Below are positions 46,250 to 58,339 of a stretch of DNA of 64,000 bases, in pieces. Within the stretch, counting starts at the first letter, position 1; every line of letters begins with the position of its first letter. Origin of the DNA: Bactrocera neohumeralis (taxonomy: Eukaryota; Arthropoda; Insecta; Diptera; Tephritidae); contig NC_065921.1 of assembly GCF_024586455.1 (NCBI RefSeq), positions 22,756,635 through 22,820,634 of the forward strand, read 5' to 3'. The notes under the pieces are model-generated. The model searched no databases. It worked only from the letters and a program-made list of their open reading frames with translations, and was not told the origin of the DNA. The position numbers and the translations under genes are program-made.

Positions 46250-47130
46250 TCAGTTACTCTTATCAGCGCTAAGCATTAGGGATCTCGGTATATCAGCATC
46301 AGCGACACGCAAAGATACAGCAGAATCAGTCATCGATGAGTCATTTGACAGCTTTTTATCAACTTCTAAAGTCTGTTTAGTGGATTTTTGTATATTTTTT
46401 TTCACTTGTGTTGGTTTCGATTCATCAATAGATTTTGTTGCAGAGGTAGATTCATGTGTAAGGGTAGTCTTCCTGTTGCTTTGCAATAAAAAATCCTGCA
46501 TGTCGCCTTTCAAATCAAGAATGAGTTGAGGTCTATTTTTAGCAAGTTTACCCTCTTCCATCATCGTTATAGAGTCTATATTTTGATATTCCGTTTTCCG
46601 TGTATCATGTTTAGTGGCTTCTCTGTGTGGCAAGTAATCACGTATGCGTACAATATCCCTTTCCAATTGGCGTATACGTTGTTTGGACTGAAGCATCAGC
46701 TGTTGTACATTACGCTGAATATTATGGAAATATAATATTGATTATAAGAAATAGTTTTTTTCTGTCAAATTCATTGAACCTTAGCTTGTTGCAGTGATTC
46801 CTTCCCCGTTGTTGGCACTTTGCGCCCAAGCGCTTGAAAGCCAAGTTCCACGTCATCGACTAAACGCTCCATTTTCGCTTGCAGTTGCTTATAATAGTAA
46901 TTCCAGCCGATTAATTGCCAAAAGTCAGACACTTTCTGAACACTGTTGCAGATAAATTAATTATTTTCCAAATTTTTATTATTCTTTTTTTTTTTTTTGT
47001 TTGAAATAACTTACCTTTTATTATTTTCTGCATTTTGCTTGTTGAAATTCAAATATTGCTGGAATTCGCTTGTTGTGAAGCGCTTACAGAATTCCAATAA
47101 ATTGTTTTTGTTAAAATATCTGCCAGCCAT
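46250..47130 (-). CDS. Diverged ATP synthase subunit d-like coiled-coil protein (247 aa)
   Basis: Exons 47015-47130, 46780-46942 and 46250-46714 join in frame (phases 2 and 0). The start MAGRYFNKNNLLEFCKRF at 47130 parallels the MAG start of the subunit d paralog 2.4 kb away. Both genes have three exons with the same two intron phases, and at matching positions the proteins read IGWNYYYKQLQAKMERLVDD here and IDWDYYRTNV...MVDEFEKKY there. A coiled coil spans about 55-125. The C-terminal half (residues 125-247) is Ser/Thr/Lys-rich, has no Pro-Cys motifs, and lacks the FWPH motif. My reading is an old tandem duplicate of the subunit d paralog that has diverged far. Expression and function are unknown, with testis and mitochondria as the natural guess. 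An alternative is an unrelated coiled-coil protein, but the shared intron phases argue against that. Confidence 0.75.
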
Positions 47131-47699
47131 CGGTTTTCGTTAATATGTTTGAAAAATATATTTTATTAAAATAAGATTGCGTTTTCCAAATGGATTTTAT
47201 TTAATTGACGTAGAAATCATAAAGATTGACAATTTATTATTAAAAAATTTTTTGTGAATTTTTTGAAGGTGATCATGGTGAATTTATTTATTATTTTTTA
47301 TGTGAAAAAATGGTATGAAAAATAAATCATAGTTAGATCTAGGCCCAGTGTTTTCTCTGGATTACTTTTTCGCTTATTGAACAGACACACAGATTTCTCT
47401 AACTGATGATTGATTTCCTTAGTAATACCACTTACCAACAATTCCAACCATTTACTTTAATATATAGCAATGAAACGAGTTCTACATTTTTGTCAAAAAA
47501 GTTGCTTGTAAAAGCGAGAACAGACATCTCTAGTTGAATTTATGGAGAGTGTATATATATAAACGATTTGTCATTCTACATACATCTAATTGAGATGCTC
47601 GTCTATTGCATTTAAAGCAGCGGTATGTTCGATTCGCCACTCCACAAATGGTTTCGCATCATAGGAAGAAGGCACATATGTATATATAGAGCAAAAGAA

Positions 47700-48070
47700 A
47701 GGAATATATTTCTGGTAACATGTAATTCCTGTGCGGTATAAGATATACACAAGTAGTTGAGGACTATTATTTTATGTCAAATTTCGTGACAAAAACTTGT
47801 AAAAAAGTTTTCAAAACAGACTGTATTTTGATCAATCAGTTTGTATGATAGCTACATATATCATACATTATTTCGATATCGGCGATTCCGACGAACGGGA
47901 AGCTTTTTTAAGAGAAAATGACGTTTATAAAATTTCAAAACGATTTTTTCGAAACAGAGGGAGTAGCTCGCCTATATACACACAGAGAGACGGTCTGAAG
48001 TACACACAGACGGACTTGTCGAAGTCAACTCAGCTCGTTTTGCTGATCATTTATTTATTTACTTTATAAT
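47700..48070 (+). repeat. Dispersed repeat family 2 copy
   Basis: Has 'ttgatcaatcagtttgtatg', a 'tttcgatatcggcgattccg' match, and ends 'tcaactcagctcgttttgct' then 'gatcattt', as in the 21890-22510 copy. The left end is decayed. Confidence 0.55.
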
Positions 48071-49159
48071 TAAAAAGTTCCAATATGTTGTTAGTAATAC
48101 TAAATAATGTATTTCAAATTAATTGAAATATAAAACTGTTAGCACTTCAGGCCACAGCTCGAGAAGAAATTCAAATATTTTAAGTCAATATAGAAAGAAG
48201 AGAACAATAAAAATGGGCGATATTTCATTTCATGACCACATATCACTCCGATTTCCTACTTTATAAGAGCCATTTTCGAAATTACTAAAAGAGGAATAAA
48301 TGCCTAAAGAAGAAGAACAGCAGACGTCTCAATCGGTCAATATTTTTCTTAACCCGAAAAAACTGTATGGGATTTTCTCATTTGTCACAAAATGTTAGGC
48401 ACAGCTACTATGACAGCTTAAGAAGGTTAATAAATAGATATAATTGTATTGGTTTACCTGTGGTCGACAAAAAATCGATAAAATTTAATTTCATCTAAAA
48501 TTTTGGTCGTTTCTGCCATGGCGAAATTCTATTTTCAATTTGATTTCAACATGATGATCCAACTATTGTATGCAAAGTTCTATATTGGATTTTTTTTTGC
48601 AAATTTTTTTTTTTTCAGCGATGAAACTTACTTTTAGCTGAATGCGTCACATTAGTCCGCATTTCTTTAAAATTTAAGCCGGTAGTAATGTTATGTGTAA
48701 ATGGCGAATACTATAGAGATGGGAATAATTAGTTTTTTTGTGCCTGAATTGGTGAATAGATTTGTCCGTAACCTCAGTATATATCAGACTGTATGGTTGG
48801 CTTTGCGGGTACCGTTAGTATACCCGCGGTAAGTTAAGGGCGACTAAGATCCTGGCCATTTATGGAGGCTCCTTAACAAAGGTCAATACCAAAGACTTTA
48901 ACCTGGTACCACGGAGAGAATATTTCGCTCGCTGCTGTTGTTTGGCCCTTTGTGGAGATTCGTGGTGGCTGTGGTTAAAACGGCAGAAAACTTTCCTGAA
49001 GTGTTTTCGAGGCATTCTTTGACCGATTGAAAATCAGAGTCCGTACCGGTTACTTAGATCTGACTGTTGTGGGTACGAAATGATGGGAACATTTCTCTTA
49101 TCAAGGAATTCATAAACAAATATCATAAGTATTCATACATATATGTATGTGCATAAAGT

Positions 49160-49400
49160 TTTCCCTGCTTCGGAAGCACTAAGAAGCTGCTCGTTTGCCC
49201 GAACTATCGATATCGGAGCCTTTAAACATATAGCCGCCACTCAAATTGAACCATCCATTGCAACTTTGACGAGAAATCTTCACAAAATTTGGTATTGATT
49301 ATTGTTTAAGTCAAAGGTATAATATCCAAAAAAATTCTTCACATGGAATGACTGTAGCAAATAGCTGCCATACAAACTGAATGATCAAAATCAAGTTCTT
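49160..49400 (-). repeat. Dispersed repeat family 2, partial copy
   Basis: Holds 'aactatcgatatcgg' and 'atagctgccatacaaactga', in reverse orientation. The 48070-49160 stretch before it has no recognisable gene. Confidence 0.45.
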
Positions 49401-49548
49401 GTAAGGAAAACCTTCTTCACGAAGCTTTAACGTGTACTATTATACAAAGCATCGCCACAATCTCATAATTATTATTTTTTATTTAATTTCCGCATTTCTA
49501 CACTTTAATTTGCCAGCTTTTTACAGCTTTCATTAATACCTACGAATA

Positions 49549-50292
49549 AGTAAGGAAGGGCTAAGTTCAGGTATAACCGAACATAACATACTCTTGCAAT
49601 CTGCAAGTATCAAAGCCGGGGTAATACTTTCAGGTACATAAGGCTTGTTAGTTAAATGTGGTCCAGGGTGAGTTTTCACGCGATTTTACTCATCTAAGCA
49701 CAAATATGCATCGTTATAAGAAAAACACACATTCACAAATTTTTTGAAATCAATCCCGATATATGTGTTTTCACCCAAAAGTGGGCGGTCATCCATTTTC
49801 ACACTGTCAGTAGAAGGTCATATAATATTTTCGATAGGTAAATGTGGTTGTTGTAGCTTAAGTGGTCTAAGAGACATATACATTAAACTTATTAGAGGGC
49901 GAGGTCACGCCCACTTTTGCAAATTTTTTTTTGCCCACAGCTGCTCCTTGTTACTGCGATCTCCTGTGACAAACTACAATTAAATATCTTTCTCTAATAG
50001 TTTAGTGCGTAGTTATGGCTTTTATGTGTTCTCGGCTTATGGCGTTTTGTGGGCGTGTCCAGTGGTTCGATTACGCCCATCTACGAACTCATTATTTTTG
50101 TGTTACCAAGGAACGCGCATATCAAGGTTCATCAAGGTATCTCAATTTTTACTGAGGTCACCGCTTGCACAGACGGACGGACAGAAAGTCAGTCACCTAC
50201 GGCTTTTTCGCTTAGTTTTAGGTGAAACGTGCAACCGTTAGGTGAGCAAAACTATTATGCCCTGTAAAAACAGGTTGCAAGAGAAATGTACA
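49549..50292 (+). repeat. Dispersed repeat family 1, near-complete copy
   Basis: Starts 'taagtaaggaagggctaagt' then 'caggtataaccgaacat' and 'actcttgcaatctgcaagta', and ends 'caaccgttaggtgagcaaaa' then 'caggttgcaagagaaatg'. The ends share a short inverted 'cttgcaa/ttgcaag' motif. Length is about 745 bases and there is no conserved protein. It serves here as the reference copy of family 1. Confidence 0.65.
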
Positions 50293-50299
50293 TTCAATG

Positions 50300-51330
50300 A
50301 TTGCAGTAAATAAATAATTCACTTATTTTATCGAAACTAATTATTATTTTTATTTTTTATTTATACCCTACACAATGGCCAAGCAATTTAACTTTATAAT
50401 TGCGACTATGTACGCACTAAGCCAACGGTGCGCTTTAGTTATTCCCTCGGTTAGCTGCATTGATTGCAAAAAGCACTTAGTAAAATTGTTACAAAATGTT
50501 GGGCAATAAAAATACTTTATTGCCAACGCATCAATATTCATGCGCTCAAACACACACGCACTCGCACAAACACAATGTAACGGGCAAAACTTCATTGTAA
50601 ACCGCTGCCATGCAAACGTCCATTGCAAGCACCAGAAATCAACAATTGAATACATTTAGTTTTACACCTCTAAATTGTCGCAAACAAAGGGAAAAATAGA
50701 GTCGAACCAAAGATTTGTAATTAAAATTAAATGCATTGTATCGAATTCCAGCGCAAGCAAGTGACAATAAACATAAAAGAGGCGCAAGACACGTAAGAGA
50801 GCGGGAGCAGGGAGGGTAACAAGTAGAGCGGTGTATTGGGAGTGCTGGTCAGGGGTAGTCAAGCAAAATTACAGTTACAAAAATTACGAGTTTGGGTTGG
50901 GTGAACGCACAGGTAATAAGGTTGCCTGATTGGTACTGCCACCCTTTGAGAGACGGCTAATGCAGTAGAGTCGGTTAGAGGTGTTAAATTTGCGATTACG
51001 TTTTTAAGTGCACGAATTGGCAACGAAACAGCAAAATGATACTAAACTACCACTGCGCATGCGCCGTAACTGTCAACTCCAAATGACAGCTGGCGAAATA
51101 TCAGCGCGACGTTGCGGTATATGCGAAACACAATAAAATGCCAAAGTGAGCTATCCTGCCCGACTGCAACAGCTGTGGCCGCTGTCTTGTTTGTTTTCAC
51201 TTTTACAAGCAGCTCATCTCCCAACAACCCCCAGCATAACAGTAACTGCCTTTTGCAAGTATTTTGACAGCTTGCGCTCTCGCTTAGCGCGCTCTCTCAC
51301 GTTCAACACTCACCAAATGGAAACGAAACA
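50300..51330. other. Noncoding region upstream of a leader-like sequence
   Basis: Less AT-rich than its surroundings, with CG-containing stretches (51030-51320) that could be a promoter. No coding frame stands out. Confidence 0.3.
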
Positions 51331-51790
51331 ACTGTCGTATCGTGCAGCGCTGAAATTTGTGCGGCAGTGAAAAATTTCTTCAAAATATTTTTGCAAAACT
51401 TTCAATTTTTCTATGAAAACTTAAGCGGTTTCGCGTGAAAAGTGTTGCTAATTACAGTTAAGTGCCGCTGACAGCCAGTGTTGTTGAAAATTATTGCGTA
51501 ACTGTGAATTTTCACTGTGAATTCGTGTGAAAATCGTGCGTGTGCCAGTTTCCTAAGCGCGTGTGTTTGTGTGTGTGCGTCGCTGCCCAGTTGGTTTTTG
51601 GTGCAAACAAAACGCTGGCGCTCGAAAGCCTGCCAGAGCAATTGTGTGTGTACTTACACTTTCGCGTGTTTAACTAAATCGCATTTGATTAAATAATGGA
51701 GAGCGAATCAGCGCTGAATTAGCAATGAAATAATCGATTACCCAAGTGATTACAAAGTAATGCAAAGCGGCCTGTATGTAATCAAAGTTT
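51330..51790 (+). promoter_or_regulatory. Candidate 5' leader (first exon) of a plus-strand gene beyond the window
   Basis: Sequence such as 'tcgtgcagcgctgaaatttg', followed by repeated 'gtgaaaa' and 'gtgtgtgcgtc' runs, has the look of fly 5' untranslated leaders, with a TSS perhaps near 51340. A short upstream frame, M-E-S-E-S-A-L-N-stop, starts at 51696. No coding exon is seen on the plus strand to 64 kb. If it is real, the first intron is at least 12 kb. Confidence 0.3.
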
Positions 51791-52317
51791 GTATTTTTCA
51801 GCTATTTACCATTGTTTTTGCATATACACACATAGAAATGCTTGTATATATGTATGCACGCATGTAAGTGTATCTATGTTTGTATGTGTATGTGTGTGTG
51901 CTACATTAGCTTTCCTTCACATTTGTAGGCACTGTGCCATTTATGTATGTCCTCTTTTGAGTTTCTGCCACAATTTCCATTTTATGTAATGCCTCGCTTT
52001 TGCTGTTTTGAAATATTTTTTAAGGTGTGTTTACCTTGTTGGTTCACCAACGGCATTGCCAGCAGGACATTGCCCATGAGAATGTGAAGAACATAATACG
52101 CTTATGGCTTTTGTGTGCTTGTGTATTTGTGTGTTTGCAATTGTAAACATCCACCAGCAAGACACAGTTGCCAAAAATTGTATACAAGTACCGAATTTCA
52201 TTTTCGGGTGTACAAGTGAAGGCATACAGCAACACACACATGCATATGTATGTACATAGGTGTATAAAGCAGGAACCCCAAATGATGATTAATGTTGCGT
52301 TATTTAACCTTTTTCGA

Positions 52318-52870
52318 TGATTTTTATAATATTTTTATATTTTCTATATTGGTTTTTTTTTGAAGATTTCCATTTGATTATTTTTTTAATATAATTATGA
52401 AAAAATAAAATTGATTAAAAATAAATAAAAATCATATTTACTGATTATTATTACTATTAGGATTATAATTATGATTATTATTAGAGTGATCGACGATAAT
52501 GAACAACTTTGAAAAATCATTAATTTTGATAAAAAAAAATCATTATTTTAATTTTAATTATTATTAAGTAATCATTACTTAAAAAAAACTAAAAATCTGA
52601 AATAATGAAAATCATAATAATGAAGGTATATGATTTTTATGTTTTGTTATCAAAAGTAATGATTTTTCAAAATTGTTCATTATCGTCGATGACTCTAATA
52701 ATAATCACAATTATAATCATAATAGTGATAACAATCAGTAAATATGATTTTTTTTTATTTTTAATCAATTTTACTTTTTCATAAGTATATTAAAAAAATA
52801 ATCAAAATCAGTCGTCTTCAGTGAAAATCTTCAAAAAAAAAAACAAATATATAAAATATAAAAATTAGTG
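52318..52870. repeat. Long AT-rich inverted repeat (hairpin)
   Basis: The left arm (about 52318-52545) and right arm (about 52640-52870) are reverse complements over roughly 200 bases with few mismatches, around a loop of about 90 bases. Matching landmarks: 'gtgatcgacgataatgaaca' against the reverse of 'tgttcattatcgtcgatgac', and 'aaatcatatttactgattat' against the reverse of 'caatcagtaaatatgatttt'. No coding frame. It could be a foldback element or the template of a long hairpin RNA. Confidence 0.85.
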
Positions 52871-52921
52871 ATTTATTATAAATATGCTCAAAACTAATCA
52901 CTATTGGCGAATAAAACCATA

Positions 52922-53620
52922 AGAAGTAAGGATGGGCTAAATTCGGGGGAAACCGCACATTTTTTACTCTTGCAACTCGCAACGGTCAATGGCGATAAAT
53001 AGTTGATAATAGGTGCATAAAGGTTTAAAAAAAGTTTTTATCCATTTTAGGCACCGTTATTAGAAAAATGCGCTCTTTTAAGTTCATTAAAATAACTAAC
53101 TTATTGCCCGACATATGCGGTATAACGTCACTTGGAAGGTCGAAAGTCCATCTAAATACTTAGTATGGGCACTAAAATAAATATTAACTCTGCTCAACCA
53201 ACTTTTGACTTACTGGCATACAATTATCATAAAATGGAATTCTCTCTGAATTTCTATATATTTCTTACTGATTGACCTATATTTTCGATGAAAAATTGGT
53301 AATTTCAACTTTAATTCACATATTAGGTATCTGGAGGCTTTAATAGTTTTGTTCCGATTTGGACAATTTTTTGTCATTGTTCTAGATTAGATTATCTCAA
53401 TACATTCACTGTTGTTTTATATGCAGTTTGGAAAGAGAAAAAAGCAGATGGAATTTTAAATTGTGTTACATGGAAAGTAGACGTGGTTGTAGTCCGCATC
53501 TGATGTATTTACATATTGAATTATCGTACTTTTAGTAGTTTTGAATGGAACCGTTATATGTAGGGTGGGAGTGGTTATCACCTGCTTTCATACCACCTAC
53601 AAGTAAATTCTTCCTTTTCT
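52922..53620 (+). repeat. Dispersed repeat family 1, left part
   Basis: Starts 'aagtaaggatgggctaaatt' then 'actcttgcaactcgcaacgg', and holds 'cccgacatatgcggtataac'. It is interrupted or ended by a mariner at 53630. Confidence 0.6.
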
Positions 53621-53629
53621 GCCAAGGAA

Positions 53630-54330
53630 CATTTACATTGTGACGCGGGCATTGTAGATAAAACGAAAAATATTCAATTCTTCAACAATATTTATTTTGT
53701 CGCCTTCAAAATAATCCGTATCAGATGTCAAACACTTATGCCAACGATTTTTCCAGTCCTCGAAGCACTTTTCGTAAGAACTTTTTGAGATGGCCTTCAG
53801 CTCATTTAGCCAATTTCTTTTTATCTCTTCGATTGACTGAAAACGTATTCCATGGAGCGGAAATTTTAGTTTGAGGAACAAGAAAAAATCACAAGGAGAC
53901 TCTAAACCTATGTCTCATTGGCAGTTATAATGCTCTACATGAATATGGGATCATGTAGCATGTCCAAAAAGAACTGTTTACGGTATTTTGTTCGAAAAAA
54001 ATTCACCTTAATCGAACCGGGTGCACCAAGAACACGTTTCAACCAAAATCATTCGAACGGACTTAGATGTCAAGCTCTCTTGCCATCTCTCTAACACTTG
54101 CCTGTTGATTTTTCAGCACCATATAGTACTTCACTTTCTTAATATTTCCATTAGTTGAAGATGTCGAAGGTCATCCAGAAAGATGCCTTGAAGGATTTGT
54201 ACCAATCGTAAGCTTGAGTTTTAGATAAAACTGAATCACCGTAAGCCTTTCCAACATTCACAACGATTTTGCACAAGAGTTTTGCGTAGAAACACAAAAT
54301 TTAAGATAAAGTTTTTGTTCGATATTTTAT
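53630..54330 (-). pseudogene. Broken mariner transposase
   Basis: The minus-strand C-terminal frame is well kept: KLKFPLHGIRFQSIEEIKRN, ELKAISKSSYEKCFEDWKNR, WHKCLTSDTDYFEGDKINIV. Upstream remnants of the N-terminal half (reading near 54050-54120 as a REMA-S-like helix-turn-helix) are degenerate, and the middle with the first two catalytic acids is deleted. Resembles 28860-29490. Confidence 0.8.
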
Positions 54331-54339
54331 TTAATACTT

Positions 54340-55538
54340 TATTAAATTATACTTAATTTAATTTTTTTCGTCCGCCCCCAACGCCACCAACCGGCTGGTT
54401 ATGAAGTAAATTTTTGGTTACTCAGTGAATAAAATTTCATTTTGTTCCGAGGTTTTCCGTCATTACCGGTATAAGGTGGCTATGTCGCATAAGGTTTGGT
54501 AAAACTTCGACTACAAGCTAGATTGATGATGAATGGAAATAAACAAGAAGAAACTTCACCACTTTTGAAATCATTTAACTCGATTATATCTTTTTGAGTG
54601 TGTATATTTAATTTTTCTTGCTTGTGATCTTAAATATGCATTTTACTTTATTATAAATCGATCTATTTTCCTTTACTATAATTCATACATATCTATCATT
54701 ATACAAATAACATTTAAGTTGCCAAAGTAAGACTAAATTTGCAGTAAAATTTACCGTCGAAAGAAATTCAACTTCCACAAATACTTACATACTTATATAC
54801 TTCCCCTTTAATACATTCTGCAAAGTTGTATTTACAAACAGTTAAGTATAGCTTTAGGCGCTTTGGCGTTGTTTGACACGATTTACCATTTAATGATTCA
54901 AAGGAAAAATTTTAAATAAAAAAGCAAAGAATAGAGAAATTCACGAAAATAATTTTAAAGCCGATAAAATATTTAAAATTTTTAAACATATTTTAACTTC
55001 TTTAATCTTTTGCTTAGTAAGCAAGTTGCACACAATTTAGAGCGTTCAATCTATTGCTAAGACATAAGTATAATGTCATACTTACTTATTGCTTATATAA
55101 GCGGATTTAGGATTTGCTTAAGGACATTACATTAAAATATAAATTTCTAAAAATATATTGGCAATGCCAAAAAATATAAAAATAAAGTAAATATATGCAA
55201 AAGTATTTAAAAATTATTAATCTTATATTTTTAGAGACAGAAATCAATAGCCGATGCTTTGAGCGTATATTTGTTAATACCCAATTTGCAAAGGGGCATG
55301 CTGTAGCCGGTTAAACTCTAAGACAGTATTATTTTTTTTGTTTCGTTATACAATAGCTAACCATACTTATCAACTGTCACATTATAACTGAATTCAATTT
55401 AATGTACATATGTACACAATAAATTTCGTCGGATTAATGCTCAATCTATTTACAATATTTGTGTAACTCTCTCGCTCTACTCTGCTGGCGCAACTTTCTC
55501 ACTTCAATTCGCAAGTATTTGCTATTCCGTTATTTCCT
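54340..55538. other. AT-rich noncoding, possible 3'UTR of a minus-strand gene
   Basis: No frame. If 55539-55590 is a true terminal exon, this is its 3' untranslated region. Confidence 0.3.
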
Positions 55539-55590
55539 TCACTGAGGAGCTGCTTCAACGTCATCTTCCACAATCGATGCAGAACTGGCC
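55539..55590 (-). CDS. Candidate C-terminal exon of an unidentified minus-strand gene
   Basis: A strong acceptor (ttttctcacag) is followed by a frame reading ASSASIVEDDVEAAPQ then TGA. It needs two bases from the previous exon. A possible previous exon is 60577-60607 (VLGFYAASKR), whose donor cg|gtaagt has the matching phase and would give ...YAASKR-ASSASIVEDDVE.... That exon's acceptor is poor. The protein is not recognised. Confidence 0.35.
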
Positions 55591-55599
55591 CTGTGAGAA

Positions 55600-56630
55600 A
55601 ATTGTTATCTTATTAAATTTAGGTGGGTATTGGACTTGTTGTGGTAATGTAACTGTGGAAATGATATTCATTTAGCTTGAGAAATAAAAGAACTGGAACC
55701 ATGGTTTTATTGTAATGGAAAGGATAGATAGATGAGGAATGCACCGCGACCTTAGGTCTACTGTGTCCCGTTAATGGAAAGGCTACGTTTCAAGTTATTA
55801 TATAAATCATATTTTGTTAGTCTTATTATAGAACATAGTGCAAAAAATATTTAAAATGAAGCAAGGACTCTTAGATTATAATTATAAATAATAAGGCATC
55901 TTATAAAGGCCTTATATTTTGATTTACATTTGTTTCGGTATATTAGCAGATGATTTACAACTATCACCGATCACGCCATTAGGTGAAAAAATATCTGTTT
56001 CGCTGCGACTGAAATTACAAACTTGCTTGACTTAGAACCTTTGACTTAGAATGTGTAAGAACATAACAATATTTATAACCATAATACCAATTGGAGTACT
56101 ACACAGCTGATTTGAGGGTTATCAAGTTGAGAAACAGTCGTCATTTATTCTTGAACAATTGTATGAAAGTGTTGTCAGAGCTTCGACACGCGGTTGACAA
56201 ATGAAAAACTAAACGACGATCATCCGTTTAAGGAAACCTTTTCGACTGCTTAATGAGGATTTATAACACAAATTTCCCACTTGGCTAGTTTTTTTGCTAT
56301 GTTCTCAGAAATTGGCAAATCCACTGACTAAATCGGAATTTGATGAACGAGTTTTCAGAAATACCCGTGAACCGTCCAGAAAATCACATTAATAATTATC
56401 GTAATTTTCAGTGTGCTGTATAGGGAGTTTTTTTCACTGTTTAGACTTGGGTCTATAGCTACGTATAATTCTGCAGGTTGCCAAGTTATAGATTAACGTT
56501 AATTAAAACATTGTTCTAATATGCCAAAGATGTGTTGGAAATCCACTATCTCTGTGCAACTTTTTCAGTATAAGACACTCATGTGAACAACAGTAGTAAT
56601 TTTAACTAAAATATTTCGAACTTTTGTGCC
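55600..56630. other. No gene recognised
   Basis: Noncoding, probably intronic if the flanking candidate exons are real. Confidence 0.3.
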
Positions 56631-56639
56631 TGAAAAGGT

Positions 56640-57490
56640 GTTTTAACCGAAGAGTTCTTGATCATTACTTTAATTTGTAGGAAGGTTTTGGTATAAGTTT
56701 ATGGTGAACATGCTGTAGCTGGGCGAACGTCCCAAAAGTGGTTTGAATGATTAAAACTGGGGATTTTGGCTTCGCGATGAGCCTCATTGATCTTGGAAAA
56801 AAGGTTTGAAAATGAAGAACTGTTGGAAAATGGTTGATAAAGACAATAAAGGCTCCCAAAGTCCATGACAGTCACTCAAATAACCATTCCAATACCTTTA
56901 AAAGCAGCCGAATACTTTCAAACACAAAATAAATTGGAGGCCATATTATCTCAAGACAAGAAACGTTAAAAGAAGTCGTTTTTGTATCAGATTATGACTG
57001 GTAATGAAAAATGGACTCATCACGATAACCGTAAATGCAAATAATCATATGTGAACTTGGCCCACCAACCACAAAAATGGCAAAGTCGAATATTTATGGC
57101 ACCAAGATAATGCCTTTTATTTATTGAGATAAGGCGGGTGTGCTGTAATATGTTCTTCCAAAAACGGATGAAACCACTGATGGGGGACGCTACCGACAAC
57201 AATTCCTCAAATTGAGGCGAGCTATTGCCGAAAACGCCGCTCAATTCTGACTAGATACATATGTTTCAAAAACTTTCCATAATATCAACGCTCGGCCTTG
57301 CAACATGAGGCCGGCTAAAAATACATGTGTGAAAAGCTGCGGCTGGAAAATTTTGTCTCAGGTAGCCCACAGCTTGCTCCTTCTAACTGTTAGTTGTTGC
57401 GATCGATTCAAAACAGCCTCAGTGGTACAAGGTTATCAAAAATCTTCTTAGATCATTCTTGGTCGCCAAACCAGCGTAGTTCTTTTACCA
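56640..57490 (+). pseudogene. Broken mauritiana-type mariner transposase
   Basis: Plus-strand pieces in order: VYGEHAVAERTSQKWFE, KKFENEELL, a remnant of KRKSFL, YQIMTGNEKWTHHDNRKCK, then a trace of NARP near 57290 and of SPDLAP further on. The motif TGNEKW has Asn where the first catalytic Asp should be. Many stops. Confidence 0.7.
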
Positions 57491-57559
57491 TAGAACCTAA
57501 AAAATTGCCAGAAAAATAGGAATATGTTCCAGCTTCACACACAAATATAGTACATAGAT

Positions 57560-58330
57560 TGAATGAGGTACAATATTTTGTTGTTATATATATACTCATT
57601 TCGATTTTCATCATTCCAAAGCGCATCCAATTCCGTAAAAGCCGAATTCTCTAATGGGCAGCCACTTCGCACCAACGCACCCTTCACCACCTGTCGCACC
57701 TTCCCTTCACTTCTAGAAAGGTATATCTTTTTGCTTGCCTTAGAGCTTACATTGTAGTAGTAGTTGTTGTTATTCGCAAGTGATTTTATGCTAATATTAT
57801 GGGTCATTGGGATTTGCAAACATTTAAGTGCTTGTTAAACATTTCATTAGTGTCGGTGTGTAAATGCCCGCGGATAACGTTTTATGCGCCGTTGCGCGTT
57901 GAACATGTGTACCGACCATAACTAGGTATTTACATAACTACTACTTGCGTATAAACGAATACAATTATGCGTGACACGAAGCAACCGAGCTCTGTGCTGT
58001 TAACTCCTTCGAGCCCCTTTTTGTTGCTTTTTACTTTCAGCTTAGGTACACTAGCGCTAACTGTAGTTGTAATAGTATTTTAGTTTCAATATTACCGTTA
58101 TGCTGAGTATTAGTTCCTTCGTTGTTTTCTAAATATAGACACAACTGTAAATGCAAGCTGTGAATTTAGAGAAGGTGTTTAACCTGGCTTATTTCCTACT
58201 CAATATTTTATGTTCCTGAATTTCTAGTCCGGTGAAGTAGTTTGCAGAAGTGATGACTCGGTAATTTGAGTATTTTATTTAAGCGTTAAACGTACGTTAG
58301 TTTATTGGAGTTGGCTTATCTGCGCATTTT
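57560..58330. other. No gene recognised
   Basis: A 94-codon minus-strand frame (57535-57819) shows no family motif and ends in AT-rich low complexity. I do not call it. Confidence 0.3.
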
Positions 58331-58339
58331 TTATTAGAG

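Noticed and set aside
49744..50241. Two plus-strand frames of about 78 codons
   Set aside because: Both lie within a noncoding family 1 repeat and contain its generic sequence.
57535..57819. A 94-codon minus-strand frame
   Set aside because: No family motif, Asn/Tyr low-complexity start, and no sign of splicing or conservation.
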